Positions 15,973 through 26,205 are shown, numbered from the stretch's first letter. The stretch is 64,000 nucleotides of DNA from JACPFV01 sp038043245 (GCA_038043245.1 JBBTCH010000003.1:124001-188000), one strand, 5' to 3'. Program-made: numbers and translations. The notes: generated by a model not told the origin, from the sequence alone.

Positions 15973-16605
15973 ATGGCACTGCAACTGGGCGACATCGCTC
16001 CTGATTTCGAAGCCGAAACCACTGCTGGCAAGATCAAATTTCACGACTGGCTTGGCACCTCCTGGGGCGTGCTGTTTTCGCACCCGAAGAACTACACGCC
16101 GGTCTGCACCACCGAGCTCGGCTATACCGCCAAGCTCAAGCCCGAGTTCGACAAGCGCAACGTCAAGGCCATCGGTCTTTCGGTGGACCAGCTGGCGGAC
16201 CACCACGGCTGGAGCAAGGACATCGAAGAGACGCAAGGTCACGCACTGAATTTTCCGCTGATCGCCGACTCGGACAAAAAGGTCTCGACGCTCTACGGCA
16301 TGATCCATCCGAACGCCAGCGACACCTTTACCGTGCGCAGCGTGTTCGTGATTGATCCGAACAAAAAGATTCGTCTGACGCTGACCTACCCGGCCAGCAC
16401 CGGCCGCAACTTCGATGAAATCCTGCGGGTGCTTGATTCGCTGCAGCTCACCGATAAGCAGAAGTTGGCCACGCCGGTGAACTGGAAGCCGGGCGAGGAC
16501 GCGATCATCGTGCCGTCGCTGAAGGACGAAGACGCGAAGAAGCTGTTCCCGCAGGGTTGGAAGACCCTCAAACCCTATTTAAGGATCGTCAAACCCAAGG
16601 TCTAA
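15973..16605 (+). CDS. 1-Cys peroxiredoxin (Prx6 type)
   Basis: 210 residues. It reduces H2O2 and alkyl hydroperoxides through one peroxidatic cysteine. The motif FSHPKNYTPVCTTELG contains that cysteine, and the long C-terminal region (WKPGEDAIIVPSLKDEDAKK) is the signature of the Prx6 subfamily, which lacks the resolving cysteine of 2-Cys enzymes. A GGAG ribosome-binding site lies 8 bp before the ATG. Its last 4 bp overlap, tail to tail, the end of the minus-strand aldehyde dehydrogenase. Confidence 0.95.
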   Translation: MALQLGDIAPDFEAETTAGKIKFHDWLGTSWGVLFSHPKNYTPVCTTELGYTAKLKPEFDKRNVKAIGLSVDQLADHHGWSKDIEETQGHALNFPLIADSDKKVSTLYGMIHPNASDTFTVRSVFVIDPNKKIRLTLTYPASTGRNFDEILRVLDSLQLTDKQKLATPVNWKPGEDAIIVPSLKDEDAKKLFPQGWKTLKPYLRIVKPKV

Positions 16606-18131
16606 ATCTCAAAGCTGACGCCCTGAGCCAGCGGCAGTGTCTTGCCGTAGTTGATCGTATTGGTCGCGCGGCGCATGTAAGCCTTCCAGGAATCGGAGCC
16701 GGACTCGCGGCCGCCGCCGGTTTCCTTTTCGCCGCCGAAGGCGCCGCCGATTTCCGCGCCCGAGGTGCCGATATTGACGTTGGCGATGCCGCAGTCCGAG
16801 CCTTCGGCCGACAGGAATCTCTCGGCTTCGCGCAGATCGGTGGTGAAGATCGAGGACGACAGCCCCTGGCCCACTGCGTTGTGCAATCGGATGGCCTGGT
16901 CGAGGTCGCGGTACTTCATGACGTAGAGAATCGGCGCAAACGTCTCCTCGCAGACCACCGGCGCCTGCGTCTTCATTTCCACCAGCGCCGGCTGTACGTA
17001 ATACGCATTCGCGCCGCCCACGCTGACCCGCGCGCCGCCGGAAATGCGACCCCCGGATTTTTTTGCCTGCGCCAGCGCGGTTTGCATGCGCTGGTAAGCC
17101 GCGGCGTCAATCAGCGGGCCGACCAGGGATTGGGGCGAACGCGGATCGCCGATTGCGACCGAGGCATAGGCCTGCCTCAGGCTTTTGACGAAGCGGTCGT
17201 AAATGGTCTCGTGCACGAACAAGCGGCGCAGGGACGTGCAGCGCTGACCGGCGGTGCCCATCGCGGCGAAAGCGACGCCGCGCAGCGCCAGCGCCAGATC
17301 GGCGGACGGCGCGATGATGGCGGCGTTGTTGCCGCCGAGTTCCAGGATCGGGCGCGCGAAACGCGCAGCAAGGCGCGGGCCGACGGCGCGGCCCATGGCG
17401 GTGGAGCCGGTCGCGGACAGCACCGCGACACGCGCGTCATCCACCAAGGCTTCGCCAACAGCCTTGCTGCCGAGCATCAAGATCGAAAGATCCTTGGGTG
17501 CATCCGCAAAGCGTGCGGCAGCGCGTGCGAACAGGGCGTGTAACGCGAGTGCGGTGAGCGGCGCCTTCTCGGAAGGTTTCCAGATCACCGAATTGCCGCA
17601 GACCAGCGCCAGCGCGGCGTTCCAGGCCCAGACGGCGGCCGGGAAATTGAAGGCGGTGATGATCCCGGTCACGCCCATCGGGTGCCAGGTTTCCTGCATG
17701 CGGTGCAAGGGACGCTCGGAGGCGATGGTCAGGCCGTGCAGCTGGCGCGAAAGGCCCACGGCAAAATCGCAGATATCAATGATCTCCTGCACTTCGCCGA
17801 GACCTTCGGAAGTAATCTTGCCGGCTTCGAGCGTGATCAAACGGCCCAAGTCCGTTTTGGCCGCTCGCACTTCTTCGGCGAACAGACGCACCAGCTCGCC
17901 ACGCCGCGGCGCCGGCACGCTGCACCAGGCGAGGAAGGCCGCGTGCGATTTGGCAATGCCGGCTCGGGCCTGGGCCGCGTTCAATTCGGTGACCCGGCCG
18001 ATGACTTCGCCGGTGATGGGGGTGCGCACGACGCAGTCGCCCGAGGAAAATGATCGCGCAGGTACGCCCAGCCGTTGCAACAGAGGCTTGATCTCGACAG
18101 TCACCGCCGCAGGAGAGGATGGTTTCTTCAT
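16602..18131 (-). CDS. amaB: Alpha-aminoadipate semialdehyde dehydrogenase (ALDH7 family)
   Basis: 509 residues. The C-terminal motif GSDSWKAYMRRATNTINY, the active-site block TAGQRCTSLRRL and the general-base segment LELGGNNAAI place it in the ALDH7/antiquitin family. These enzymes oxidise alpha-aminoadipate semialdehyde (in equilibrium with piperideine-6-carboxylate) to 2-aminoadipate, a lysine-degradation step. It is last in a four-gene minus-strand operon, with an ATGA overlap to the upstream FAD-linked oxidase. The neighbours complete a route to 2-oxoglutarate, which supports the substrate assignment. The gene symbol is by analogy to the pseudomonad enzyme. Confidence 0.88.
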   Translation of the reverse strand: MKKPSSPAAVTVEIKPLLQRLGVPARSFSSGDCVVRTPITGEVIGRVTELNAAQARAGIAKSHAAFLAWCSVPAPRRGELVRLFAEEVRAAKTDLGRLITLEAGKITSEGLGEVQEIIDICDFAVGLSRQLHGLTIASERPLHRMQETWHPMGVTGIITAFNFPAAVWAWNAALALVCGNSVIWKPSEKAPLTALALHALFARAAARFADAPKDLSILMLGSKAVGEALVDDARVAVLSATGSTAMGRAVGPRLAARFARPILELGGNNAAIIAPSADLALALRGVAFAAMGTAGQRCTSLRRLFVHETIYDRFVKSLRQAYASVAIGDPRSPQSLVGPLIDAAAYQRMQTALAQAKKSGGRISGGARVSVGGANAYYVQPALVEMKTQAPVVCEETFAPILYVMKYRDLDQAIRLHNAVGQGLSSSIFTTDLREAERFLSAEGSDCGIANVNIGTSGAEIGGAFGGEKETGGGRESGSDSWKAYMRRATNTINYGKTLPLAQGVSFEI

Positions 18132-19543
18132 GGTTTTTTGTCTTGGTCGCCGAAATGGATGGCGCCAAGTTCGCCCGTGGCGAACAGGCGCTGGATGGCG
18201 CCGGCGAGGCGTCGTTGCTGTGCCGGCTTGTAACGGTCGTACCAGTCCTGGTTGGCGCGGCCCAGGCCATGTTCGCCGCTGAAGCTGCCGCCGAATTTCT
18301 GCACCAGTTCTTCAATCACGAAATTGCGCAATGCCGCGACTCGCGCTGCGTCCGCCGGTGCCTGTGCCAGCAGATTGAAATGCAAGCCGCCGTCGCCGAT
18401 ATGGCCGAAGTCACAGATCTGGAAATCCGGGAATTGCGCGGCCAGCAGCGCCTTCATGTGGCTGCGAAATCTCGGAATGTCCGCGCGGCGTACGGCGAGA
18501 TCAAAGCCCACCACCTGGCCCGTGCTGCGCAGACCCTCGCTCAGGGAATGGCGGAGGTCCCACAAGTTCTTCTCGCGGCCGATATAGGCGTCGCGCAGCA
18601 GACCGCTCGCCAGCAAGGGTTCGATGCAGCGCGCGAGTACGTCCTCCAGTGTCTGCTCGCCCTCGCGGGACACCCAACTGCGGGAAAGCTCCACCAACAC
18701 CGAATAGTCGGGGATGGGATTCCGGCCGAAGGGGTTGGTCAGGCGCGGAAAATGCCTGAGCACATGTTCCAGCACGCCTTGTGACATCCCCTCGAAGGCG
18801 CTCAGGTATTCGCCAGCACCGGTTTCCAGTGCGGTCAGCAACTCCAGGATCGCGTCGTCGTCGCGCGGCACCAGCAGCGCGCCAGCAGTCTGCTGCGGGC
18901 GGCGGTGTACTTCGAGCTCGGCGCGCGTGATCACGCCGAGCGCGCCGTTGGAGGCCACGAACAGCTGCTTGAGATCCAAACCGGTGTTGTCCTTGCGCAG
19001 GCCAGACCCAAGTTTCAAAACAGTGCCTTGTTTGTCGGCCAGCACCACCTCGATGCCGCACAGGTTGCGGCGCACGTCGCCGTAACGGATGAAACGCGCG
19101 CCGCCAGTGTTGGTCGCGATCATGCCGCCAATCGCGGGGTCGGAGCCGAGGTCAATCGGAAACCAGAGTCCATGCGGTTCCAGCGCGGCGTTGAGCGCGG
19201 ACAGGCGCACGCCGGCGTCCACCGACACGGTGCGATTGGCCGCGTCAACCTCGATGACCTTGTTAAGCCGGGAGAGACTCAGTACCAGTTCCGTGCCGCT
19301 GGCGTCCGGCGTTGAAGCGCCGACAAGGCCGGTGTTGCCACCCTGCGGAATCACCCGCAGACGATGCCGCGTGCAATACGCCAATACCTGTGAAACCTCG
19401 CCGGTGCTGGCCGGTCGCAGCACCGCCGCAGCCTTGCCCGCACCATGGCGTTGCGGCATTTCGTAGCTTTGCCGCGCGCCAGAGTCGGTGATGAGTCCTT
19501 GTGCGCCGACGATACCGCGCAGTGCGTCGAGGTGTGGGGTCAA
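18128..19543 (-). CDS. FAD-linked oxidase, probable D-2-hydroxyglutarate dehydrogenase
   Basis: 471 residues from a TTG at 19541-19543. The TTG is preferred because it overlaps the upstream stop (TTGA) and gives the expected N-terminus (TPHLDALRGIVGAQGLI); no ATG or GTG fits as well. The FAD-binding loop PQGGNTGLVGAS and the C-terminal FGHIGDGGLHFNL and GEHGLGRA blocks are those of the FAD-binding oxidase type 4 family, which includes D-lactate and D-2-hydroxyglutarate dehydrogenases. Directly after a DUF1338 enzyme that makes 2-hydroxyglutarate, oxidation of D-2-hydroxyglutarate to 2-oxoglutarate is the most sensible role, but that is context-based. Confidence 0.8.
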   Translation of the reverse strand: MTPHLDALRGIVGAQGLITDSGARQSYEMPQRHGAGKAAAVLRPASTGEVSQVLAYCTRHRLRVIPQGGNTGLVGASTPDASGTELVLSLSRLNKVIEVDAANRTVSVDAGVRLSALNAALEPHGLWFPIDLGSDPAIGGMIATNTGGARFIRYGDVRRNLCGIEVVLADKQGTVLKLGSGLRKDNTGLDLKQLFVASNGALGVITRAELEVHRRPQQTAGALLVPRDDDAILELLTALETGAGEYLSAFEGMSQGVLEHVLRHFPRLTNPFGRNPIPDYSVLVELSRSWVSREGEQTLEDVLARCIEPLLASGLLRDAYIGREKNLWDLRHSLSEGLRSTGQVVGFDLAVRRADIPRFRSHMKALLAAQFPDFQICDFGHIGDGGLHFNLLAQAPADAARVAALRNFVIEELVQKFGGSFSGEHGLGRANQDWYDRYKPAQQRRLAGAIQRLFATGELGAIHFGDQDKKP

Positions 19544-20553
19544 GCGACGGCTTGTGTCATTTTGAATATGCCCTGGGCGTTGGAGCTGTCGAATCCCAGG
19601 TCCAGTTTGCCGGAACCATCGGGCAAGTGGCTGCGCGAGATGAACTCGTAGAACGATCCCGGCACCTCGCGCTCGACGATGTGACCGTCTGGCTGACGGA
19701 ACTGGCGGCGCACCGTGGCGGCGCGAAACGCGGTCTGGCGGATGCGACCGGAGGCGGAGACTTCGATCTGGTCCTTCATTGGCCGGCCGAGGGTTTTCTG
19801 CTCGCTGGCAACCGCCTCGACGTCGGCGACGCGGTCGGTGGCATGGTTGAAGGCGTTGCCCTCGGTGGAGATCCACGCCATCTCGGGAGATTCAGCGGCC
19901 AAGGCTTCGTAATCTTCGATGGAAAGCAATGCGTGCTGGCGGTCGAAACAGGCCACAAGCACAGGTAGCACGGCCACGGCTGTATTAAGCGGCAAGAAAC
20001 CATCACGCTCCAGCCTCGCGAGCGCGGATTGCACGACCGGACTCAGCGGATCGCGTGAACTGGCGGTGACGCGCGCGACGACAGTCTGGAATTGCGGCGA
20101 GAAGCGGTCCGGGTGCAACTCGCTGACAAAGAATTGCGCGATATCCTCGGGAAAATCCTGCTGGGCGTAGCTGCGGCCGGTCATCTTCAGTTTATCCAGC
20201 GGATACACCTCGCGCCTCGCGTAACCCAGCGGGCGCAGCACGCGCAGCAGACTTTCCTCGCCGGCGGGCAGTGTGCCCATGCCGGCGAGGGCGACGGTAC
20301 GCACCGCGCCGTGATCGTGAGTCACGCGCTCGCTGCGCGCCAGACGGTCATTCGCGTAAGCCTGTGCCATCGGCACGCGCGCCAGCAAGTTTTCGAACAA
20401 CAGCATGTTCAGCCCCTGCGCGATCAGTGCGCGCGACACACTCTCACCACAGGTATCGCGCAACGCAGGATGGATGGTTAGAACCTTGAATAGTCCGTTG
20501 CTGCGCTCTTCGCCCAGCATGCGTTGCAGCAACTCGCTGAGCGTGCCGCCCAC
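19540..20553 (-). CDS. DUF1338 protein, probable 2-oxoadipate dioxygenase/decarboxylase (HglS-like)
   Basis: 337 residues. The family was shown in Pseudomonas putida (HglS) to convert 2-oxoadipate to D-2-hydroxyglutarate with loss of CO2, using a non-haem iron. The VTHDHGAVRTVAL block carries the expected histidine, and LDLGFDSSNAQGIFKM ends the domain; SELHPDRFS is another recognisable block. It sits 2 bp after the saccharopine/lysine dehydrogenase-like gene and overlaps the next gene (TTGA). The length is shorter than the pseudomonad enzyme as I recall it, so identity as HglS rests on family plus operon context. Confidence 0.78.
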   Translation of the reverse strand: MGGTLSELLQRMLGEERSNGLFKVLTIHPALRDTCGESVSRALIAQGLNMLLFENLLARVPMAQAYANDRLARSERVTHDHGAVRTVALAGMGTLPAGEESLLRVLRPLGYARREVYPLDKLKMTGRSYAQQDFPEDIAQFFVSELHPDRFSPQFQTVVARVTASSRDPLSPVVQSALARLERDGFLPLNTAVAVLPVLVACFDRQHALLSIEDYEALAAESPEMAWISTEGNAFNHATDRVADVEAVASEQKTLGRPMKDQIEVSASGRIRQTAFRAATVRRQFRQPDGHIVEREVPGSFYEFISRSHLPDGSGKLDLGFDSSNAQGIFKMTQAVA

Positions 20554-20555
20554 GG

Positions 20556-21653
20556 TCAGGCCGCCTTGGCCAGCGGTTTATCCGCATAGGCTTTGCCAAA
20601 GCGGTTGGCCAGGAACAAGTCCAGCGGCACGTCTTCCTGCCGCACAAAACCTTTCGACGGGATCTTGCCTTCGCGCAACAAATCCAGCACGCCGCAGATG
20701 CCGGCGGCGGTGGTGATCTGGATGGCGCTGCGCATCACACCATTGATGACCTGACCATAAATCTTGCTGGCATAGGTTTCCTGCACCAGGTGGCCGTTGC
20801 GCAAGCCGCTGACCGTGACAAACACAATCACCACGTCCTGCAGGGTGCTGGGCACGGCGTTCTCGAGAATGTCCTTGAGCACGTCGCGGCGGTCGCGCAG
20901 GCGCAGGTCTTCGAGCAGGGCCTTCATGATCGCCGCATGGCCGGGATAGCGGATCGTGCGGTAATTGAGGTTGCGCACCTTGCCGTTCAGTGTCTCGCAC
21001 AGGGTGCCGAGACCGCCCGAGGTATTGAAGGCCTCATAGGTCACGCCGTCGAGCGAAAACTCCTCGCGTTCCTCCAGCGCCGGCACTTCCTTGAGCTTGC
21101 CGTTGACGATGGCCTCGCAGGGCTCGCAGTACTCGTTGATGACGCCGTCGGTACTCCAGGTCAGGTTGTAGTTGAGCGCATTGGAAGGATATTGCGGCAG
21201 GGCGCCGACGCGCAGGCGAACCTCGTCGAGCGAATCGAAGCGCTTGGCCAGGTCGTAGCCGGCGATGGTGATGAAGCCCGGCGCCAGGCCGCACTGCGGG
21301 ATGAAGGCGGTCTGGGAGTCCTGCGCCAGCTGCTTGACGTGACGGGTGCAGGCCACATCTTCAGTGAGGTCGAGGTAATGCGTGCCGGTGGCGCGTGCGG
21401 CATCGGCGATCAGGCGCGTGAGATGAAACGGCGCAGCGCTGAGCACGGCGAATTTTCCCTCGAGCGCAGCACGCAGGCGCGCGGCGTTCTGGATGTCGAG
21501 TGCCAGCCGCTCCACCGGTGCACTGACCTGCAGCTCGGTCAGCTGGGTGGGCGAGCGGTCCGCCACCGTGACGCGATAGTCGCCGCTGCGCGCCAGCAGG
21601 TCCGCAATCATCGAACCGATCTTGCCGGCGCCAACCACGAGGATGTTTTTCAT
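20556..21653 (-). CDS. Saccharopine dehydrogenase-family protein (saccharopine or lysine 6-dehydrogenase)
   Basis: 365 residues. A Rossmann nucleotide-binding motif opens the protein (NILVVGAGKIGSMIADLLA); HYLDLTEDVACTRHV and FIPQCGLAPGFITIAGYDL are conserved in this family. The length fits both bacterial L-lysine 6-dehydrogenase (~365-385 residues) and short saccharopine dehydrogenases better than the ~445-residue fungal type. Either reaction yields alpha-aminoadipate semialdehyde, the substrate of the ALDH7 enzyme three genes downstream. It is first in the operon and divergent from an Lrp-type regulator across a 74-bp spacer containing a palindrome. Confidence 0.82.
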   Translation of the reverse strand: MKNILVVGAGKIGSMIADLLARSGDYRVTVADRSPTQLTELQVSAPVERLALDIQNAARLRAALEGKFAVLSAAPFHLTRLIADAARATGTHYLDLTEDVACTRHVKQLAQDSQTAFIPQCGLAPGFITIAGYDLAKRFDSLDEVRLRVGALPQYPSNALNYNLTWSTDGVINEYCEPCEAIVNGKLKEVPALEEREEFSLDGVTYEAFNTSGGLGTLCETLNGKVRNLNYRTIRYPGHAAIMKALLEDLRLRDRRDVLKDILENAVPSTLQDVVIVFVTVSGLRNGHLVQETYASKIYGQVINGVMRSAIQITTAAGICGVLDLLREGKIPSKGFVRQEDVPLDLFLANRFGKAYADKPLAKAA

Positions 21654-21699
21654 GCCTTCATTTTGTACGCGCTTTATCGTCGAAGTGAACAGTAAAAAA

Positions 21700-21724
21700 G
21701 ACGAAAAAACGGTATCATTTCGTC
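21700..21724. promoter_or_regulatory. Palindromic site upstream of the Lrp-type regulator
   Basis: A perfect inverted repeat GACGAAA (21700-21706) and TTTCGTC (21718-21724), centres 18 bp apart, ends 3 bp before the regulator ATG. It lies in the only spacer shared by the divergent lysine operon. Lrp/AsnC proteins bind A/T-centred palindromes of about this size, so this may be its operator. Confidence 0.55.
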
Positions 21725-21727
21725 AGA

Positions 21728-22180
21728 ATGCCTAAAAAATCCGGCGTTGTGACAAAAGACGCGCTTGATCGGCGCCTGATTGCCCTGCTGCGCGAAAACG
21801 CGCGCGCCTCGACCGCAGAGCTGGCGCGCAAGCTGGATCTGTCCCGGACCACCGTGCAAAGTCGCATGCAGAAACTCGAAGCCAGGGGCCCGATCGCCGG
21901 CTACACGGTTCGCGTGCACGACGAGTACGAGCGCGGGCTTATTCGCGCGCATGTGCTGATCACCGCGCTGCCCAAGCTGTCTTCAAGGGTCGAAGCCGAT
22001 CTCAAGCGCGTGCCGGAGGTGCGCAGGCTCTACGCTGTAAGCGGTGCGCATGATTTCATCGCCTTGGTCGCGACCGAAACCGTCGAGACCATGAACACCC
22101 TGCTGGATCGTATTGGCGCGCTGGACGGCGTGGACCGTACGCAATCGTCCATCATCCTTTCGACGAGAATCGAACGCTAA
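21728..22180 (+). CDS. Lrp/AsnC-family transcriptional regulator
   Basis: 150 residues. The N-terminal winged helix-turn-helix (DRRLIALLRENARASTAELARKLDLSRTTVQSRMQKLE) is followed by a RAM ligand-binding domain (AHVLITALPKLSSRVEADLKR and the AVSGAHDFIALV strand). These proteins form dimers to octamers and respond to amino acids. It diverges from the lysine degradation operon, with a perfect palindrome next to its own start, so it likely controls that operon in response to lysine or a derivative and perhaps itself. ilvD follows 24 bp downstream on the same strand, but this may be coincidental. Confidence 0.93.
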   Translation: MPKKSGVVTKDALDRRLIALLRENARASTAELARKLDLSRTTVQSRMQKLEARGPIAGYTVRVHDEYERGLIRAHVLITALPKLSSRVEADLKRVPEVRRLYAVSGAHDFIALVATETVETMNTLLDRIGALDGVDRTQSSIILSTRIER

Positions 22181-22204
22181 ACCGGCGGCGACTAGAATAC
22201 GAAG

Positions 22205-23884
<1,680 letters not shown>

Positions 23885-23891
23885 GCGGATG

Positions 23892-23956
23892 TGTCATTTC
23901 GAGCGCAGCGAGAAATCTGATCAGATTCCTCGTCGAATACGCTCCTCGGAATGACA
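23892..23956. repeat. Palindromic repeat, family A (copy 2)
   Basis: The ends TGTCATTTCGAGC and TCCTCGGAATGACA pair imperfectly, and the inner segment shares AATCTGATCAGAT with the copy at 2757-2840. It fills the spacer between the convergent ilvD and DUF3047 genes and could act as a hairpin transcript end. Confidence 0.8.
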
Positions 23957-23966
23957 GGAAGAAAAA

Positions 23967-24596
23967 TCAACGCTCGAGAAGTTTTATATCCCCAAACCAC
24001 GCCCGCATGGCCCCGCCGGCGTTGTCGCAGTCGCTCATCAGAGCGATCCCATCGAGCGTTTCAATATCCAGTTCGAAGTAGTCCTTGAAATCGGCGCGCA
24101 GGTCGCGTCTTTCCGTGACCCATTTGCCGACTTTGCCAGCGCCGGATTCGACCGCGACCATGTGCACCTGACGGGCAAACGGGTTCGGCCAGTGACTGCC
24201 TTTGGGCTGCTGGCTGGCCCAGGTATATGCCACTGAGCGCGTGCGCCAGATTGCGAGCCCGCCTTTACGCACCACATAGATACGCGCCGGGAAGTCGTCG
24301 CCGGACTTTTCTTTTTCGTTGATGCCGGAATAGACGCGATCCACCTTCCAGCGCCATTGCAGGATCGGCGTCCGGGTCAGATCGATCCCGCCTTCATGGA
24401 TCAGGCCCGATGCGCTGGTCTTGCAGTTGGCCTGCACCACCTGCGTGTTGCCGTCTTTGACCAGCCGGTATGACGTGGGCGCCAGTTTTTTGAAGATTTG
24501 CGGTTCCCAGCCTTCGAATCCGGTCATGGAAAAAAGTCCCGGCGCGGCCCATGCCGGTGTCGCCAAAACAAGAGCGAACAGCCAGAGCTTCTTCAT
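23967..24596 (-). CDS. DUF3047 family exported protein
   Basis: 209 residues with a signal peptide (LWLFALVLATPAWAA). The body, including TPILQWRWKVDRVYSG, SGDDFPARIYVVRKGG and DCDNAGGAMRAWFGDI, matches the DUF3047 pattern, a periplasmic family of unknown function with a predicted all-beta, jelly-roll-like fold. Its ATG overlaps the stop of the upstream alpha/beta hydrolase by 4 bp, so the two are co-translated. No catalytic residues can be assigned. Confidence 0.8.
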   Translation of the reverse strand: MKKLWLFALVLATPAWAAPGLFSMTGFEGWEPQIFKKLAPTSYRLVKDGNTQVVQANCKTSASGLIHEGGIDLTRTPILQWRWKVDRVYSGINEKEKSGDDFPARIYVVRKGGLAIWRTRSVAYTWASQQPKGSHWPNPFARQVHMVAVESGAGKVGKWVTERRDLRADFKDYFELDIETLDGIALMSDCDNAGGAMRAWFGDIKLLER

Positions 24597-25255
24597 TCTG
24601 CAAAACCGTTGTGAGCGAGCCAGTCCGATACGGGTTGCTGGACATCGTTCAGGCGGCTGTGGAAGAAATGACCGGCGCCTTGCAGCGTCACCAGTTCCGG
24701 TGCCGGCTGATAGCGCATCAGTTCGGTTTTCGTACTTTCGTAACTCACGACATCGTCATCCATGCTGTGCAGTACGATCCACGGACAGCCCGGATGCGCC
24801 GGCCGGGGTTCAGACTCGAAATATTTGAACGGTGGCGCCACGGTCGCCAGCAGGGCAGGTTTGAGGCGCGCGGCGGCTTTCAGGGCAATGAAGGCGCCAA
24901 AGGAAAATCCTGCGAGCAGCAGCGGCAGCCCGGGCTGCTGTGTCTGCAGCCATTGCGCGACGACCACCGCGTCATCGGTTTCGCCGCGCCCCTGGTCATG
25001 AGAGCCCTCGCTCTGGCCCACGCCGCGAAAATTGAAGCGCACGGTTGCAAAGCCATGGTGCTGTGCGGTGGACGCTAGGGTGGTGACGACCTTGTTGGTC
25101 ATGGCACCGCCAAACAGCGGGTGCGGGTGACAGACGACTGCAACCCCGCGAACCTTGCCCGCAGGCATGGAAATTGCCAGCTGAATGGCGCCATGCGCGG
25201 CGGTCAATTTGTGACCGTTGCTGTGGCCGGGCAGGGGTAGAGAAAACTTACTCAT
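24593..25255 (-). CDS. Alpha/beta hydrolase
   Basis: 220 residues without a signal peptide, so cytoplasmic. The N-terminal VVCHPHPLFGGAMTNKVV block and FNFRGVGQSEG are typical of a small bacterial hydrolase family of unknown substrate. The nucleophile elbow LAGFSFGAF places the catalytic serine near residue 118; an acid near 166-168 (HSMDDDVV) and histidine near 196 (GAGHFF) complete the triad. It precedes and overlaps the DUF3047 gene. A strong-looking promoter for the next gene lies divergently upstream. Confidence 0.88.
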   Translation of the reverse strand: MSKFSLPLPGHSNGHKLTAAHGAIQLAISMPAGKVRGVAVVCHPHPLFGGAMTNKVVTTLASTAQHHGFATVRFNFRGVGQSEGSHDQGRGETDDAVVVAQWLQTQQPGLPLLLAGFSFGAFIALKAAARLKPALLATVAPPFKYFESEPRPAHPGCPWIVLHSMDDDVVSYESTKTELMRYQPAPELVTLQGAGHFFHSRLNDVQQPVSDWLAHNGFAE

Positions 25256-25285
25256 GAATAGTCCGTGAATTCAGCAAATCCGGTC

Positions 25286-25314
25286 TTGCCAGCTTACGCG
25301 AGGCCGCCTATAGT
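25286..25314 (+). promoter_or_regulatory. Sigma-70-type promoter for the secreted protein gene
   Basis: TTGCCA (25286-25291) and TATAGT (25309-25314) are separated by exactly 17 bp, and lie ~60 bp before the ATG at 25374. An AGGAG ribosome-binding site precedes that ATG. Confidence 0.6.
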
Positions 25315-25373
25315 TCATTCCAGTCCCGTGCTGGGGTACGGGTCAACCCAAAAAGATTTCCAGGAGCAGCAGA

Positions 25374-26129
25374 ATGCGTAAGTCCTTACAGGCCATTGGT
25401 CTCGGCGCGCTTGTCGCGGTTTCCCTCGGCGCCTATGCCGTGGATTCGTTCGAAGTGCAGCCGGAATCCCGTGCTTACCTGAACTTCAATTTCGGCGGTG
25501 CGCCGGAAACGAAGCAGGAGTGGCATTACGGCCTCCAGTTCGGCCAGCGCGCGCAATATTCCCGCGAGGGTGACGTTCTGCGTCCGGCCAACTCGCTCAA
25601 TGTTGATTACTCCAACGTCGGCAATGGCTTGCTGGTCAACGGCAAGCCGTTGCGCCAGCGCAGCTATCGCCTGAATCAGGCTGAAGGCGAGGCCGCAGCC
25701 GCGGTTGCCGCCGAAGAGCCGGGCTTCTTTGGCAGCATCGGCAACTGGTTTGGCGACCTGTTTGGTGGCGGTGAAGAAGAGGCCGCTCCGGTGGCCGAAG
25801 GCGAAGCCGCTGCGACCGAGCCGGGCTTCTTCGACAGCTACACGTTCGCGGACTACGCACTGCTCGGCGTCGGCGTACTCGGCGTCGGTTATGCCATCGT
25901 TGAAGTTACCAAGAGTGAGGATTCCGAGGATCCGGCTGCGGCCAGCACGGACGGTGGTACTGACGGCGGTAATAGCCCGTTGGGCTGCGTTATTGAGCTT
26001 GACCCTGGCTGTATTCCTCTCTATTCAGGTCGCAGCGGCACGGCCAAGACTGATGTCCGGCGCGATGCGAATTACGCCGAATGGCTGGATGGTGGTACCG
26101 GTCAGATGGGCGACTTGGTTGCCCAGTAG
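25374..26129 (+). CDS. Secreted protein of unknown family with paired PGFF segments
   Basis: 251 residues. A signal peptide is visible (LQAIGLGALVAVSLGAYA). Residues ~24-100 are polar with RAYLNFNFGG and HYGLQFGQRAQY, which look like beta strands. The middle is acidic and Ala-rich and contains two similar stretches, EEPGFFGS (114-121) and TEPGFFDS (148-155), each preceded by an Ala/Glu-rich run. A hydrophobic segment (159-178) follows, then a Ser/Asp/Gly-rich stretch and two cysteines (205 and 213). A good promoter precedes it and a terminator follows, so it is a single-gene unit. No family recognised. Confidence 0.75.
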   Translation: MRKSLQAIGLGALVAVSLGAYAVDSFEVQPESRAYLNFNFGGAPETKQEWHYGLQFGQRAQYSREGDVLRPANSLNVDYSNVGNGLLVNGKPLRQRSYRLNQAEGEAAAAVAAEEPGFFGSIGNWFGDLFGGGEEEAAPVAEGEAAATEPGFFDSYTFADYALLGVGVLGVGYAIVEVTKSEDSEDPAAASTDGGTDGGNSPLGCVIELDPGCIPLYSGRSGTAKTDVRRDANYAEWLDGGTGQMGDLVAQ

Positions 26130-26148
26130 TTTCTGAATCGGAACAAAC

Positions 26149-26180
26149 AGGGGGAGCTTCGGCTCCCCTTGTCGTTTCTG
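26149..26180 (+). terminator. Terminator after the secreted protein gene
   Basis: A 7-bp G/C stem (26151-26157 with 26162-26168) with a stable TTCG loop is followed by a T-rich, imperfect run. It lies ~20 bp after the stop codon. Confidence 0.7.
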
Positions 26181-26205
26181 TTATCGGCTTTGAAATAATC
26201 CGTAC

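Noticed and set aside
14812..16308. 498-codon minus-strand frame across the MATE and peroxiredoxin genes
   Set aside because: Spans two well-supported plus-strand genes and has shadow-type composition (Gln, Arg and His runs).
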